Shown here: positions 41,729 through 50,344 of the stretch, in pieces
Numbering within the stretch: position 1 is the stretch's first letter
Layout of the letters: each line of letters starts with the position of its first letter
Assembly (NCBI GenBank): GCA_963712065.1
Contig: CAVQGM010000002.1
Coordinates: forward strand, 1,922,001-1,986,000
Source of the DNA: CAVQGM01 sp963712065
Lineage (GTDB): Bacteria; Actinomycetota; Acidimicrobiia; Acidimicrobiales; Acidimicrobilacustridaceae
Direction: 5' to 3'
DNA: 64,000 nucleotides
The notes under the pieces: generated by a model
What the model saw: the letters and a program-made list of their open reading frames with translations, nothing else
What the model was told of the DNA's origin: nothing
Database searches by the model: none
Program-made: the position numbers and the translations under genes

Positions 41729-43072
41729 ACCCGAGCGGCGCGCCGACGTCCGAGCGGCCGTCATCGCGCCGAGCTCCTGGTCGAGGGCGTCGCGGAGGAC
41801 CGCGAGGTCGGGACAGGCGTCGGGGTCGACGATGATCGTGACCGCCAGCGTGCCGGCGTAGGACATGACGGCGAACGACACCGTGACGTTGCCGGTGACC
41901 ACCGCCAGGGCCAGGAGGTCGGTGACGGGCGCGCCGGCGAAGGCGAGCGGCTGGTCGGGGCCGCGCAGGTTGGTGACGAAGGTGGTGATCATCCGCTGCC
42001 GGTCGATGAACGTCTGGAACATCCCCAGCCGGGCGAGCAGTCGGAAGGCCGGACCGATGAGCGCCGCCGAGGCCCCACGAGGTGCCTCCTTGCCCGCTCG
42101 GGTGGCGGCGGCGATCGAGCGGAGCCGCTCGGCGCGGGCGCCGGTCGCCGGGAGCTCGACGGGCATCACGCCCACCCGGTTGCCGAGCTCGGTGGCGGTG
42201 GCGTGCCGCCGGGCCGAGACCGGGATCGAGGCGACGAAGCGGCTGGCCGGCTCACCCCGCGCCGCGACGACTCGCCCCAGCGCACCGGCCACCGCGGTCA
42301 GCACCACGTCGTTGACGGTGGCCGAGTGGGCGTGGGCCACGTCGAGGAGCGGACCGAGCTCGGCGCGAACGACGGCGAACCGTCGACGCGCCCCGGTCGG
42401 CCGGTTCAACGACGATCGCGGCGGGCGGCCGGGACGGGCGGCCCGCAGCTCGGCGACGGCGTCGCGCGCCGTGGCGACCGCCGACCCGAGGTGGGCGAGC
42501 GAGCGCAGTCGCTCGCGCGCGGCATCGACGGCCAGCCGACGGGTCGACGGCGTCCCCGCCGGGAAGTCCACGGGGTCGGGCGGCGGGGACCCGTCCACCA
42601 GGCTGGCGAGGACGGCGAGCCCGCCGATCCCGTCGGCGAGGACGTGGTGGAACACGATGACGAACCCGGTGACCCCCGGCGCCACGCCGGTGACGAAGGT
42701 GGCCGACCAGAGGGGCCGGTCGGGTGGGAGGGGTCGACTGATCACGTCGGCCGCCACCTGCAGGAGGGCGGCCTCTCCCCCACCGCCGGGCGCGGGCACC
42801 ACGGTGACGTGCCGGTCGATGCGGAAGCCGGCGTCGTCGACCCAGATCGGGCGGCCGCAGCCGAAGGGGACCCGCACGAGCCGTTGCCGGAGACGGGGCA
42901 CGGTCCGGATCCGGCTGCCGAGCGTGTCGGTGACGGCGTCGGCGTCGAAGCCGGCGCCGGTGTCGAGCACCAGGACGGCGCCGACCTGCATCGGCGCCGA
43001 GCCGACGTCGGTCGCCAGCGAGGTCAGGTCCTCGGCCGAGAGCCGTTCGATGGGTGCGGGGGCGGTGCTCAC
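41594..43072 (-). CDS. Wax ester synthase/diacylglycerol acyltransferase 1 (WS/DGAT)
   Basis: The 492-residue protein (GTG start at 43072) is a bifunctional wax ester synthase/acyl-CoA:diacylglycerol acyltransferase. The active-site motif HHVLADG (H-H-x3-D-G) lies about 137-143, and NDVVL and TNLRGP are typical of the C-terminal half. It transfers acyl groups from acyl-CoA to fatty alcohols or diacylglycerol to make storage lipid. The family core ends near ELGAMTAART; about 45 further residues (RRSGSEPQRQLL...) are encoded opposite the end of the convergent dehydrogenase gene, a probable read-through extension. A second WS/DGAT lies at 44062-45477. Confidence 0.9.
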   Translation of the reverse strand: MSTAPAPIERLSAEDLTSLATDVGSAPMQVGAVLVLDTGAGFDADAVTDTLGSRIRTVPRLRQRLVRVPFGCGRPIWVDDAGFRIDRHVTVVPAPGGGGEAALLQVAADVISRPLPPDRPLWSATFVTGVAPGVTGFVIVFHHVLADGIGGLAVLASLVDGSPPPDPVDFPAGTPSTRRLAVDAARERLRSLAHLGSAVATARDAVAELRAARPGRPPRSSLNRPTGARRRFAVVRAELGPLLDVAHAHSATVNDVVLTAVAGALGRVVAARGEPASRFVASIPVSARRHATATELGNRVGVMPVELPATGARAERLRSIAAATRAGKEAPRGASAALIGPAFRLLARLGMFQTFIDRQRMITTFVTNLRGPDQPLAFAGAPVTDLLALAVVTGNVTVSFAVMSYAGTLAVTIIVDPDACPDLAVLRDALDQELGAMTAARTSARRSGSEPQRQLLHRPVGEAVLDVDGHATAVADPEVGDHLGGQRQQLDG

Positions 43073-43106
43073 CCACCCATCGTCGCACCCCCTGGCCGAC
43101 GTCGGG

Positions 43107-43718
43107 TCAGCTCTCGGGGTGCTCGATGTCGGCGTCGGAGCCGGGGAAGAACAGCACGTCGTGGGGCTCGCGATGGGGGTCGTCGAGCCAGCGGACGACG
43201 AAGGGGGGTCCGCCGTTCGAGCCCCGCACCTCGACGATCACGCCCCGCCGCTCCTTGCGGTCGATGGCGTGCCCGCGGATGACCACCACGTCACCGGGAC
43301 GGGCCATCCCAGGGGAGACCACGGGGGTGTTGGCGGCGGTCTCGGCGACGGTCTCGACCTCCCCGGCCAGCTCTTCGAGCAGGTCGAACGAGCTCACCAC
43401 GCCGACGACCCGTTCCCGCTCGGTCACGACGAGGTGGTGGATCCGGTGGGTGAGCATGAGGCGGGCGGCGTCGACCACGGGGGTGTTGGGCGACACGGTG
43501 TGGACGTCACGTGTCATGACGGTGACCACACCCTGATCGGGCTGCCACTCCTCGACGAGGTCCGACCCGGTCACGATGCCGGCCAGACGGCCGTCGGCGT
43601 CGAGCACGGGCACGCCGTGCAGCCGACCGTCGAGCATGGCGTCGCGCAGCGGGCCGACCACGTCGGTGGTGGAGACGGTGTGGACCTCGTCGTTCATGAG
43701 CTCGCGGATGGTCCTCAT
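43107..43718 (-). CDS. CBS-pair protein with DUF1918 tail
   Basis: The 203-residue protein has two CBS motifs (MRTIRELMNDEVHTVSTTD to DLVEE, then VMTRDVHTVSPNTPV to DLLEE; about 1-125), which usually bind adenosine nucleotides. The C-terminal 60 residues, GDVVVIRGHAIDRKERRG to PHDVLFFPGSD, match DUF1918, a small SH3-like domain common in actinobacteria. CBS/DUF1918 proteins may sense energy charge. It follows the DUF1876 gene by seven bases; both are reported as dormancy-type genes in mycobacteria, which is family knowledge. The WS/DGAT genes on each side suggest a storage and starvation region. Confidence 0.85.
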   Translation of the reverse strand: MRTIRELMNDEVHTVSTTDVVGPLRDAMLDGRLHGVPVLDADGRLAGIVTGSDLVEEWQPDQGVVTVMTRDVHTVSPNTPVVDAARLMLTHRIHHLVVTERERVVGVVSSFDLLEELAGEVETVAETAANTPVVSPGMARPGDVVVIRGHAIDRKERRGVIVEVRGSNGGPPFVVRWLDDPHREPHDVLFFPGSDADIEHPES

Positions 43719-43725
43719 GGCGACC

Positions 43726-43995
43726 TCAGTTCTCCCGGACCTGGACCGGCCGGCCCTCCCAGCTCTCGATGGTGTGGGCCGCCTGCTCCACGAGGTGATG
43801 GCCGAGGTCGTGCAGCGCCCGAGCGGCGGCGATCTCCTCGCCCACGGCGGGGACGTCGGGATCGGCCGGGTTGCGCCGCGACCGCCCCCAGCCCCGCAGC
43901 TCCATCGGCCCCCCTTCGAGCACGGCGTCGGCCCGTGTCGCCTCTTCGTCCTCGGTGAAGACGACGGTCACCGTCCAGATGCGTTCCTCGCTCAT
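43726..43995 (-). CDS. DUF1876-family protein (dormancy-associated type)
   Basis: The 89-residue protein starts at the ATG at 43995 after GAGGAGGAG. It reads MSEERIWTVTVVFTEDEEATRADAVL, then LRGWGRSRRNPADPDVPAVGEEIAAARALHDLGHHLVEQAAHTIE, matching the small DUF1876 family with the conserved NP-x-D-x-x-V-P-x-I/V-G-x-E motif (here NPADPDVPAVGEE). Members such as Rv1738 and Rv2632c of Mycobacterium tuberculosis are induced in dormancy; that is family knowledge. The product is cytoplasmic, and translation leads on to the CBS/DUF1918 gene seven bases later. Confidence 0.85.
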   Translation of the reverse strand: MSEERIWTVTVVFTEDEEATRADAVLEGGPMELRGWGRSRRNPADPDVPAVGEEIAAARALHDLGHHLVEQAAHTIESWEGRPVQVREN

Positions 43996-44061
43996 GGCTC
44001 CTCCTCGGGACATCACGAGCATCGCCCGGTCGCGGGGATCCGGGCAGAGGAAGAGGTCCCG

Positions 44062-45477
44062 TCAGCTCGGCCCGCCGCGGGTGGTGCAGCCCCGACGAAG
44101 GGCCTCGAACCCCTCCTCCACGTAGCCCACGAGGTCGTGGAGGTCGGGGACGGCGTCCCAGTCGGCGTGGAACCCCCAGAACAGGTCCGTGTCGTAGCTC
44201 ATGAGGGCGATCCCGAGGGCCTGGTGGGCCAGGATCGGGACCACCGGATAGGTCTCGAGCTGGCGGCAGCCGAGCAGGTAGACGGGGACCCTCGGCCCGG
44301 GGACGTTGGTCATGATCAGGTTGGCCACCGAGCTGCGCGAGGCCAGCCGGAACAGCGGGCCGATCAGCTGGGCGGGCAACAGCTCGACGGCCTGGTTGAC
44401 GAGGTCGCCGGCGCCCGACTGGCCCGACGCCTTCAGCTCACGGGTGACGTCGACGACGGCCAGCAGCCGGCGCCACGGGTCGGCCTCGGCCAGCGGGAGG
44501 TGGGCGATCACCTCCGACACCCGGTTGCCCACCGCCTTCGCCTCACCGTCGCCCCGCACGTTCACGGGCACGACCGCCCGGAAGTCGAGGGCGTCCACGT
44601 CGACGTCGCGCCGCAACAGGAAGTCTCGGAGCGCCCCGGTGGCGACCGAGAGGGCCACGTCGTTGACGGTGCCGCCGGCCTGCTTGCCGATGCCGCGGAC
44701 CTCGTCGAAGGGCAGCCTGGTCCAGTCGAACCGCCGGTGGGGACCGACCTCGACGTTGAGCGGCGTCGGCGACCCCTGCCTGGTGGCATTGCCGAGCAGC
44801 CCGCCCAGCCCCGCCCGACTGGCCGATGCCGCGCCCCGGGCACTGCCGCTCCCCGACCGCGAGGCGCGCAGCAACCGCACCGGTGCGGTGAGGCGATGGC
44901 GGGCCTCGTCGACGACGAGCTGCGGGGCGCCGGGCACCGGCCGCGGCTCCCACGGCTGCGGGTCCGGCGGCTCGTAGTCGGGCCGGGTGCCGACGAGCAT
45001 CGAGGCGATCACCAGCCCCGACAGGCCGTCGGCGATGGAGTGGTGGATCTTGGAGATCACCGCGAACCGGTCGCCCTCGAGGTTGTCGACGAACCAGAAC
45101 TCCCAGAGGGGCTTGGCCCGGTCGAACTCCTGGGACAGGATGCGCCCGGCCAACCGCTTCAGCTGCCGGACGTCACCCGGCGGCGGGAGCGCGGTGTGGC
45201 GGACGTGGAACCGCAGGTTGAACCGGTCGTCGTCCACCCACCCGGGCTGGGAGAACGCCGGCACCCAGGCCAGTCGCTGCCGGAGCCGGGGGGCCTTGTG
45301 CAGCTGGGCCTCGGTGAAGGCCAGCACCCGCTCGAAGTCGATGGCCCCGGCGGCGTCGCGCAGCGGACCGGCTTCGTAGATCGACACCGACCCGATGTGC
45401 ATGTGGGCCCGGCCGTCCTCCATGGCGAGGAAGCTCGTGTCCATGGCGGACAACCGCTCGAAGTGCGCATCGGGCAT
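44062..45477 (-). CDS. Wax ester synthase/diacylglycerol acyltransferase 2 (WS/DGAT)
   Basis: The ATG at 45477 follows GGAGGGGG and gives 471 residues. The protein shows FERLSAMDTSFLAMEDG at the start, the active site HHSIADG (about 145-151), NDVALSVATGALRDFLL and LIMTNVPGPRVP, the full WS/DGAT signature. It makes wax esters or triacylglycerol from acyl-CoA. It is more typical in length than the first copy at 41594-43072. The two copies differ widely, so this is not a recent duplication. A lipase-like alpha/beta hydrolase gene lies upstream on the same strand, 74 bases away. Confidence 0.93.
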   Translation of the reverse strand: MPDAHFERLSAMDTSFLAMEDGRAHMHIGSVSIYEAGPLRDAAGAIDFERVLAFTEAQLHKAPRLRQRLAWVPAFSQPGWVDDDRFNLRFHVRHTALPPPGDVRQLKRLAGRILSQEFDRAKPLWEFWFVDNLEGDRFAVISKIHHSIADGLSGLVIASMLVGTRPDYEPPDPQPWEPRPVPGAPQLVVDEARHRLTAPVRLLRASRSGSGSARGAASASRAGLGGLLGNATRQGSPTPLNVEVGPHRRFDWTRLPFDEVRGIGKQAGGTVNDVALSVATGALRDFLLRRDVDVDALDFRAVVPVNVRGDGEAKAVGNRVSEVIAHLPLAEADPWRRLLAVVDVTRELKASGQSGAGDLVNQAVELLPAQLIGPLFRLASRSSVANLIMTNVPGPRVPVYLLGCRQLETYPVVPILAHQALGIALMSYDTDLFWGFHADWDAVPDLHDLVGYVEEGFEALRRGCTTRGGPS

Positions 45478-45551
45478 CAGGACCCCCTCCCGGCGCGTCG
45501 ACGCTACCGTCGGGCAGGCAGCTCGGGTCGTCCCGCGTCGGGACCCGAGCG

Positions 45552-46472
45552 TCAGGTGGCCGGTCCGTTGTGGGCGACCAGCAGCCCGCGGTAGTCGGCG
45601 GGCTGGGCCACGACCGGCTCGGTCGTGGCCATGAAGTCGCGCAGCACGTCGGCGAAGCGATCGGGGTCCTCGACGTGGGGGAAGTGGCCGCACCCCTCGA
45701 ACACCTCGAGCCGGCTGCCCTCGATGAGCTCGTGGGCACGACGGGCGTGCTCGACGGGGATGATCGGGTCCTCGTCGCCCCAGACGATGAGGGTGGGGAG
45801 GCCGGCGGCGAGGTAGAGGCGATCGGTGGCGCTCACCGTCTGGCCGCCGGGGTCGATGACCGCCCGCAGCGTCCGCACGAACGCCTGCCGGCTCTCGGGC
45901 ATGGTCAACGAGGTGTACGACCGCCACATCTGGGCGACGTGGGGCGCCCGGAGGCCGCGGTCGTGGAGGAAGCGGCTGACGGCGTTGCCCTGCTCGCGCA
46001 CGAAGCCGGGGAACAGCACCGGCATGACGTAGTCGGCGCCGGGGAGGGTGAGGGCCCGCAGGATCCAGCTCACCTCGCGGCCCAGGCCGCCGCTGCCCAC
46101 GAGCACGAGCCGTTCGGCCAGCTCGGGGTGCTGGTAGGCGAGCTGCATGGCGACGCCACCACCGAGCGACTGGCCGACGATGGTGGCCCGCTCGATGCCG
46201 AGCACGCCCAGCAGGTCGCGCATCCCGCTGGCGTACGCACCGAGCGAGTAGTCGCCCATCGGCTTGGCCGACTCGCCGTGGCCGAGCAGGTCGGGCGCGA
46301 CCACGGTGTAGTCCGGCGCCAGCCGGGCCATGACGTCGAGCCATGTGTCGGATCGACCGGCCATGCCGTGGATCAACAGGATGACCGGGCCCTCCCCACC
46401 CATCCGATAGCGGATGTCGTGGCCGTGGATGGTGGCGTGACGACGGCTGAATGTCCCCGCGGGGGTTCCCAT
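45552..46472 (-). CDS. Alpha/beta-fold hydrolase
   Basis: The 306-residue protein (ATG at 46472; a GTG ten codons upstream is an alternative start) has the esterase/epoxide-hydrolase fold: HGMAGRSDTW after strand three, the nucleophile elbow GQSLGGG (Ser, about 109), the acid Asp in VWGDEDPIIP and the His in GCGHFPHVE. A cap domain of about 90 residues lies between strands six and seven. Gene context (just upstream of a WS/DGAT and the dormancy genes) suggests ester or lipid turnover. Which start is used is not certain, as neither has a good binding site. Confidence 0.87.
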   Translation of the reverse strand: MGTPAGTFSRRHATIHGHDIRYRMGGEGPVILLIHGMAGRSDTWLDVMARLAPDYTVVAPDLLGHGESAKPMGDYSLGAYASGMRDLLGVLGIERATIVGQSLGGGVAMQLAYQHPELAERLVLVGSGGLGREVSWILRALTLPGADYVMPVLFPGFVREQGNAVSRFLHDRGLRAPHVAQMWRSYTSLTMPESRQAFVRTLRAVIDPGGQTVSATDRLYLAAGLPTLIVWGDEDPIIPVEHARRAHELIEGSRLEVFEGCGHFPHVEDPDRFADVLRDFMATTEPVVAQPADYRGLLVAHNGPAT

Positions 46473-46556
46473 GCTCGAACCGTATCGACGGGCGATGGCC
46501 ACCGGAAGGGCCGATCGGCACCGTCGACGACCCTTTCGCCCGACGGCCGCGGGCGC

Positions 46557-47756
46557 CTATTCGTGGTCGCCGACGGTGGGGCGGGCGTCGTGGGTGCCCG
46601 GACCGAGGTCGTCGATCGCCGTGGTGGTGCGAGCGTACGAGTCGGGGTGCGTGTCGGGGTCCGCCACCTCGATCACGTAGGAGGGCCTGCTCACGAAGGT
46701 GGGCGTGTAACGGAGCTCGGTCACGCGGAACCCCGAGCCGGTCTCGGTGACCGTGGCGTGGATGATCACCCCGTCCTGGGTGGCGGCGCGCAGGCCGCCG
46801 GCCGCCGACTGGTTCGAGATGAAGTTGCCCATGCCGTACACGACGTACTCGTCGCCGATCCGCTCGATCGGCTGGACCACGTGCACGTGCGAGCCGAGGA
46901 TCAGGTCGATGTCGGGCGAGCCGAGCAGGGCGCGGGCCTGCTCGGACTGGGTCGGGGTCGGCGCCGTCTGGTACTCGGCGCCCCACTGGAGGCTGACCAC
47001 CACGAACTCGGCTCCCCGGGCCGTGAGCGCGGCGGCGTCGGCGAGCACGCGGTCGACGTCGATCACGTTGACCAGCCACGGCGCGCCGGCCGGGACGGGG
47101 ATGCCGTTGGTGCCGTAGGTGTAGGCGAGGTGGCCCATCCGCACCCCGGCGATCTCGGTGATGGGCGGGTTGGCCGCCTCCTCCGCGGAGCGGGCGCTTC
47201 CGGTGTGGACGATGCCGGCGGCGTCGAGCACGTCGAGGGTGGACGCGACACCTGAAGGGCCCTGGTCGAGGGTGTGGTTCGACGCGGTGTCACAGGCGTC
47301 GTAGCCCACCTCGGCCAGATCGCCGGCGATCTCGGTGGCGGCGTTGAACAGCGGGTACCCGGAGAGGTCGGTGCCGTCGGGCGAGATCGGGGTCTCCATG
47401 TGGCAGATCGCCCAGTCGGCGCCGGCCAGCTCGTCTCGCACCTCGGCGAACATCGGCGCGAAGTCGCGGGTGGTCCCGCCGACGAGCGCGGCCCGCATGA
47501 CCGGCGTGTGCAACAGGACGTCGCCGGTGGCGGCCAGGGTGAAGGACCGGGACGGCGGCGGCTCGGGGGTGGGGGTGACCGGGTCGGCCGGTGCGGCCGG
47601 GGGCACCGGTGCGGCCGATGGCGGCGGGGACGTCGCGGTCTGGTCGACGGCCACGAGGCGATCGCCGCCGTCGAGCCAGCGGCGGCCGAGCCCGACCGCG
47701 GCGGCCAGCAGCACGGCGACCACGACGAGCGCCACGAGGAACCGGCGTCGCGCCAT
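46557..47756 (-). CDS. CapA-like metallophosphoesterase-fold membrane protein
   Basis: The 399-residue protein starts at the ATG at 47756 with an uncleaved signal-type helix (FLVALVVVAVLLAAAVGLG), a Pro/Ala linker, and the CapA (poly-gamma-glutamate synthesis) domain: ATGDVLLH (about 76), NHTLDQG, TYGTNGIPVP and LGSHVHVVQP, with His and Asp at the expected metal positions. Domain members are anchored outside the membrane and appear in gamma-PGA synthesis or unknown wall functions. No other capsule gene is near, so a link to PGA is doubtful. Divergent from the epimerase gene; the promoter region is 103 bp. Confidence 0.87.
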   Translation of the reverse strand: MARRRFLVALVVVAVLLAAAVGLGRRWLDGGDRLVAVDQTATSPPPSAAPVPPAAPADPVTPTPEPPPSRSFTLAATGDVLLHTPVMRAALVGGTTRDFAPMFAEVRDELAGADWAICHMETPISPDGTDLSGYPLFNAATEIAGDLAEVGYDACDTASNHTLDQGPSGVASTLDVLDAAGIVHTGSARSAEEAANPPITEIAGVRMGHLAYTYGTNGIPVPAGAPWLVNVIDVDRVLADAAALTARGAEFVVVSLQWGAEYQTAPTPTQSEQARALLGSPDIDLILGSHVHVVQPIERIGDEYVVYGMGNFISNQSAAGGLRAATQDGVIIHATVTETGSGFRVTELRYTPTFVSRPSYVIEVADPDTHPDSYARTTTAIDDLGPGTHDARPTVGDHE

Positions 47757-47846
47757 CGGTGGAGCGTAGAGCGCCGACGCAGGCCAACCGCGACACCGCG
47801 GGCGGCCCTCGTCGTCCACCCGGAGCGAGCCGGGACCGTTGCACCC

Positions 47847-47852
47847 TACGCT
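47847..47852 (+). promoter_or_regulatory. Candidate -10 (TACGCT) of the epimerase gene
   Basis: TACGCT ends seven bases before the GTG at 47860, and CCCCGTC fills the space. No ribosome binding site lies in it, so a leaderless start at or next to the GTG fits. A TTG further upstream would be an alternative start but overlaps the -10. Confidence 0.45.
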
Positions 47853-47859
47853 CCCCGTC

Positions 47860-48939
47860 GTGGACGACTCGGAGGCGGTCTCGCGACGACGAACCGCGCT
47901 CGTCACCGGGGCGTCGGGATTCGTCGGCGTGAACCTCGTGCCGCGGCTGTGCGAGCTGGGCTGGGCCGTGCGCGCCTACGGTCCGACACCGTTCGAGGGG
48001 CCCGGGGGCGTCGGCGTGTCGTCCGTCATCGGCGACGTCCGTGATCGGCGCCGGCTCGACGAGGCCCTGGCCGACGTCGACGTCGTGTTCCACCTCGCCG
48101 CGGTCATCACGCTGCTCCGCGACGATCCGGAGGCGTGGGACGTCAACACGAAAGGGCCCGCGATCGTGGCCCGCGCCGCGCTCGATCACGGCGTCGCCCG
48201 ACTGGTGCACGTCTCGTCGGTGCACACGTTCGACCTGGCCCGCGCCCGACCCCGCCTGCGGGAGGACTCGCCGCGACCCGGTCCTGGCCGACCGCTGTAC
48301 GACCGCAGCAAGGCCGCCGGCGAGGCGGCGGTGCGAGCGGTGGTGGCCGAGGGGCTGGACGCGGTGATCGTCAACCCGACGGCCATCATCGGCCCGATCG
48401 ACCTGGGGCCGTCGCGCGCCAACGGCATCCTCCTCGCGGCGGCCAGAGGGCATCTCCCGGTGGCGGTCGCCGGCGGGTTCGACTGGGTCGACGTCCGTGA
48501 CGTGGTCGACGGTTGCCTCGCCGCGCTCGATCGGGGGCGCACCGGCGAGGGCTACCTGCTGTCGGGCCACCAGGCGACGAGCGCGCAGATCGGGCGACTG
48601 GCGGCGGGCATGAACGGCCGAGTCGGCCCGCTGTTCGGTCTGCCGGGTTGGCTGGCGCGTTCGGTCGCGCCACTCGGGGAGCGGATCGGTCACCTCTGGG
48701 GGTCCGACGACTTCACCCCGGCGTCCATCGGCACCCTGCTCGACGATCCCCTCGTCGACCGCACCAAAGCCGTCCGCGAGCTCGGCTACGAACCACGGGC
48801 CCTGGAGGACACGGTGCGCGACCTGGTCCGCTGGTTCCGCGCCGAAGGCACCCTGGGGCCGAGCCCGGGCTTCGGTCGGCGACGACCGCGCTCGCGCCGC
48901 CGGTGGTCGTCGAGGGAGTCCCCACCCGCGTGGGAGTAG
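47860..48939 (+). CDS. NAD-dependent epimerase/dehydratase (extended SDR)
   Basis: With the GTG at 47860 the protein has 359 residues; a TTG seven codons upstream is also open. It shows VTGASGFVG (TGxxGxxG) near residue 14, HLAAV, catalytic Ser in HVSSVHTF and Tyr-x3-Lys in YDRSKAAGE. PTAIIGPIDLGPS and GYLLSGH follow. Extended SDRs of this kind act on sugar nucleotides, flavonoid-type or hydroxysteroid substrates (the 3-beta-HSD branch is closest by feel). A basic Arg-rich tail (GRRRPRSRRRWSS) closes the protein. The downstream cyclase fusion gene starts 12 bases later. Confidence 0.87.
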   Translation: MDDSEAVSRRRTALVTGASGFVGVNLVPRLCELGWAVRAYGPTPFEGPGGVGVSSVIGDVRDRRRLDEALADVDVVFHLAAVITLLRDDPEAWDVNTKGPAIVARAALDHGVARLVHVSSVHTFDLARARPRLREDSPRPGPGRPLYDRSKAAGEAAVRAVVAEGLDAVIVNPTAIIGPIDLGPSRANGILLAAARGHLPVAVAGGFDWVDVRDVVDGCLAALDRGRTGEGYLLSGHQATSAQIGRLAAGMNGRVGPLFGLPGWLARSVAPLGERIGHLWGSDDFTPASIGTLLDDPLVDRTKAVRELGYEPRALEDTVRDLVRWFRAEGTLGPSPGFGRRRPRSRRRWSSRESPPAWE

Positions 48940-48942
48940 CGT
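48937..48942 (+). promoter_or_regulatory. Candidate -10 (TAGCGT) overlapping the stop codon of the epimerase gene
   Basis: TAGCGT begins with the TAG stop of the epimerase gene and ends nine bases before the ATG at 48952. The cyclase fusion may therefore have its own leaderless promoter in addition to read-through from upstream. No clear -35 is seen. Confidence 0.4.
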
Positions 48943-48951
48943 CGGCATCGG

Positions 48952-50283
48952 ATGAAGCAGTGGGACGTTCGCTACGCGCCGAGCCGGGGCGGGATCGACA
49001 TCGCCTATCAGGTCGTGGGCGATGGCGACGTCGACCTGGTCTACGTCTCGGGCTTCATCAGCCACCTCGACCTGGTGTGGGACCTGCCGCACATCGGTTG
49101 GCTCCAGCAGCTCGACGGCGTCGCCCGGGTCCTCATCTTCGACAAGCGCGGCACGGGCCTGTCGGATCGGTCGCTGGGCTTCGGCAGCGTCGAGGAGCGG
49201 GCCGACGACCTGCGGGCGGTCATGGACGCGGCCCGCTCGGAGCGCGCCCACCTGGTGGGGGTGTCCGAGGGTGGCCCGCTGTCCATCGTGGCCGCCGCGT
49301 CCATGCCCGAGCGGGTGCAGGGGCTCGTGCTCTACGGCACCGCGGCCCGGATCGGTCAGGCCGACGACTACCCGTTCGGCCTGCCGGCCGACGCCGCCGA
49401 GGGCTTCGTCGAGTTCGTCCGCGAGCGTTGGGGGACGGGCGAGGTGTTCGGGGCCTTCATGCACAACGCCAGTGACCCGGACGCCGCGCGGCGCCTCCTC
49501 GCCCGCTTCGAGCGCAACGCGTGCACGCCGCAGATGGCGGCCGAGATCATGCGTCGGAACCTGGAGCTCGACGTCCGCCCGCTGCTCGGTTCGGTCCGTG
49601 CCCCGACGCTGGTGGTCCACTGCGCCGGCGATCCGATCTTGCCGGCGGCGGGTGGCCGGTACCTGGCCGACCACATCCCCGGTGCTCGCTTCCTCGAGCT
49701 GCCGGGGGCGTTCCACGGCTCGTGGCGGTCGTCCGACGTCGCGCCGCTGCACGACGCGGTGGTCGACGAGCTGGCGCGCGGCGGAGCGCAGACCGCACGG
49801 GTCGACCGGGTGCTGGCGACCGTGGTCTTCACCGACATCGTCTCGTCCACGGAGCTGGCCGGAACGGTCGGCGACGGGGCCTGGCACACGCTCCTCGACC
49901 AGCACGACCGCACCGTGCAGGGCGCCATCGAGCGCTTCGGCGGCCGACTGGTCAAGACGACCGGCGACGGCGTGCTCGCCACCCTCGACGGGCCGGGCCG
50001 CGGCATCGCGTGCGCGAAGGCGATGGGCGACGAGCTGCGAGCGCTCGGGTTGGGTGTGCGCGCCGGCGTGCACACGGGCGAGATCGAGCGACGCGGCGAC
50101 GACGTCGCCGGCATGGGCGTGGTGATCGCCCGGCGGATCTGCGACCTGGCCCCTGACGGGCAGATCCTGGTCACGCGGACGGTGAAGGAGCTGGTGACCG
50201 GCTCCGGCACCGAGTTCCGCGATCAGGGCACGCAACGGCTCAAGGGCGTCCCCGACGAGTGGCAGCTCTACTCCGTGGCCTGA
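48952..50283 (+). CDS. Alpha/beta hydrolase-class III nucleotide cyclase fusion
   Basis: The 443-residue protein joins two domains. Residues 1-270 are an alpha/beta hydrolase: FDKRGTGLSDRS, the nucleophile elbow VGVSEGGPLS (about 103), an acid in CAGDPILP and His in GAFHGSWRS. Residues 280-443 are a class III adenylyl/guanylyl cyclase domain: VVFTDIVSSTELA (first metal Asp), KTTGDGVLATLDG (Lys and second Asp), VHTGEIERRGDDVAGMGVVIARRICDLA (transition-state Arg). Both metal Asp residues are present, so activity is likely. Such fusions occur in actinobacteria; the hydrolase half may sense or process a ligand. It sits 61 bases upstream of the hydrogenase operon. Confidence 0.92.
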   Translation: MKQWDVRYAPSRGGIDIAYQVVGDGDVDLVYVSGFISHLDLVWDLPHIGWLQQLDGVARVLIFDKRGTGLSDRSLGFGSVEERADDLRAVMDAARSERAHLVGVSEGGPLSIVAAASMPERVQGLVLYGTAARIGQADDYPFGLPADAAEGFVEFVRERWGTGEVFGAFMHNASDPDAARRLLARFERNACTPQMAAEIMRRNLELDVRPLLGSVRAPTLVVHCAGDPILPAAGGRYLADHIPGARFLELPGAFHGSWRSSDVAPLHDAVVDELARGGAQTARVDRVLATVVFTDIVSSTELAGTVGDGAWHTLLDQHDRTVQGAIERFGGRLVKTTGDGVLATLDGPGRGIACAKAMGDELRALGLGVRAGVHTGEIERRGDDVAGMGVVIARRICDLAPDGQILVTRTVKELVTGSGTEFRDQGTQRLKGVPDEWQLYSVA

Positions 50284-50344
50284 ACCCGCCCGCCTGTGAC
50301 CTTCGCCCCTCCCTCTCGCGCTCCGGGGCCCGGATGCTGGAGGT

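Noticed and set aside
41865..45594. Long + strand frames (41865-43958, 43576-45594) opposite the WS/DGAT and CBS genes
   Set aside because: The opposite strand carries clear active-site motifs; these are codon-position shadows.
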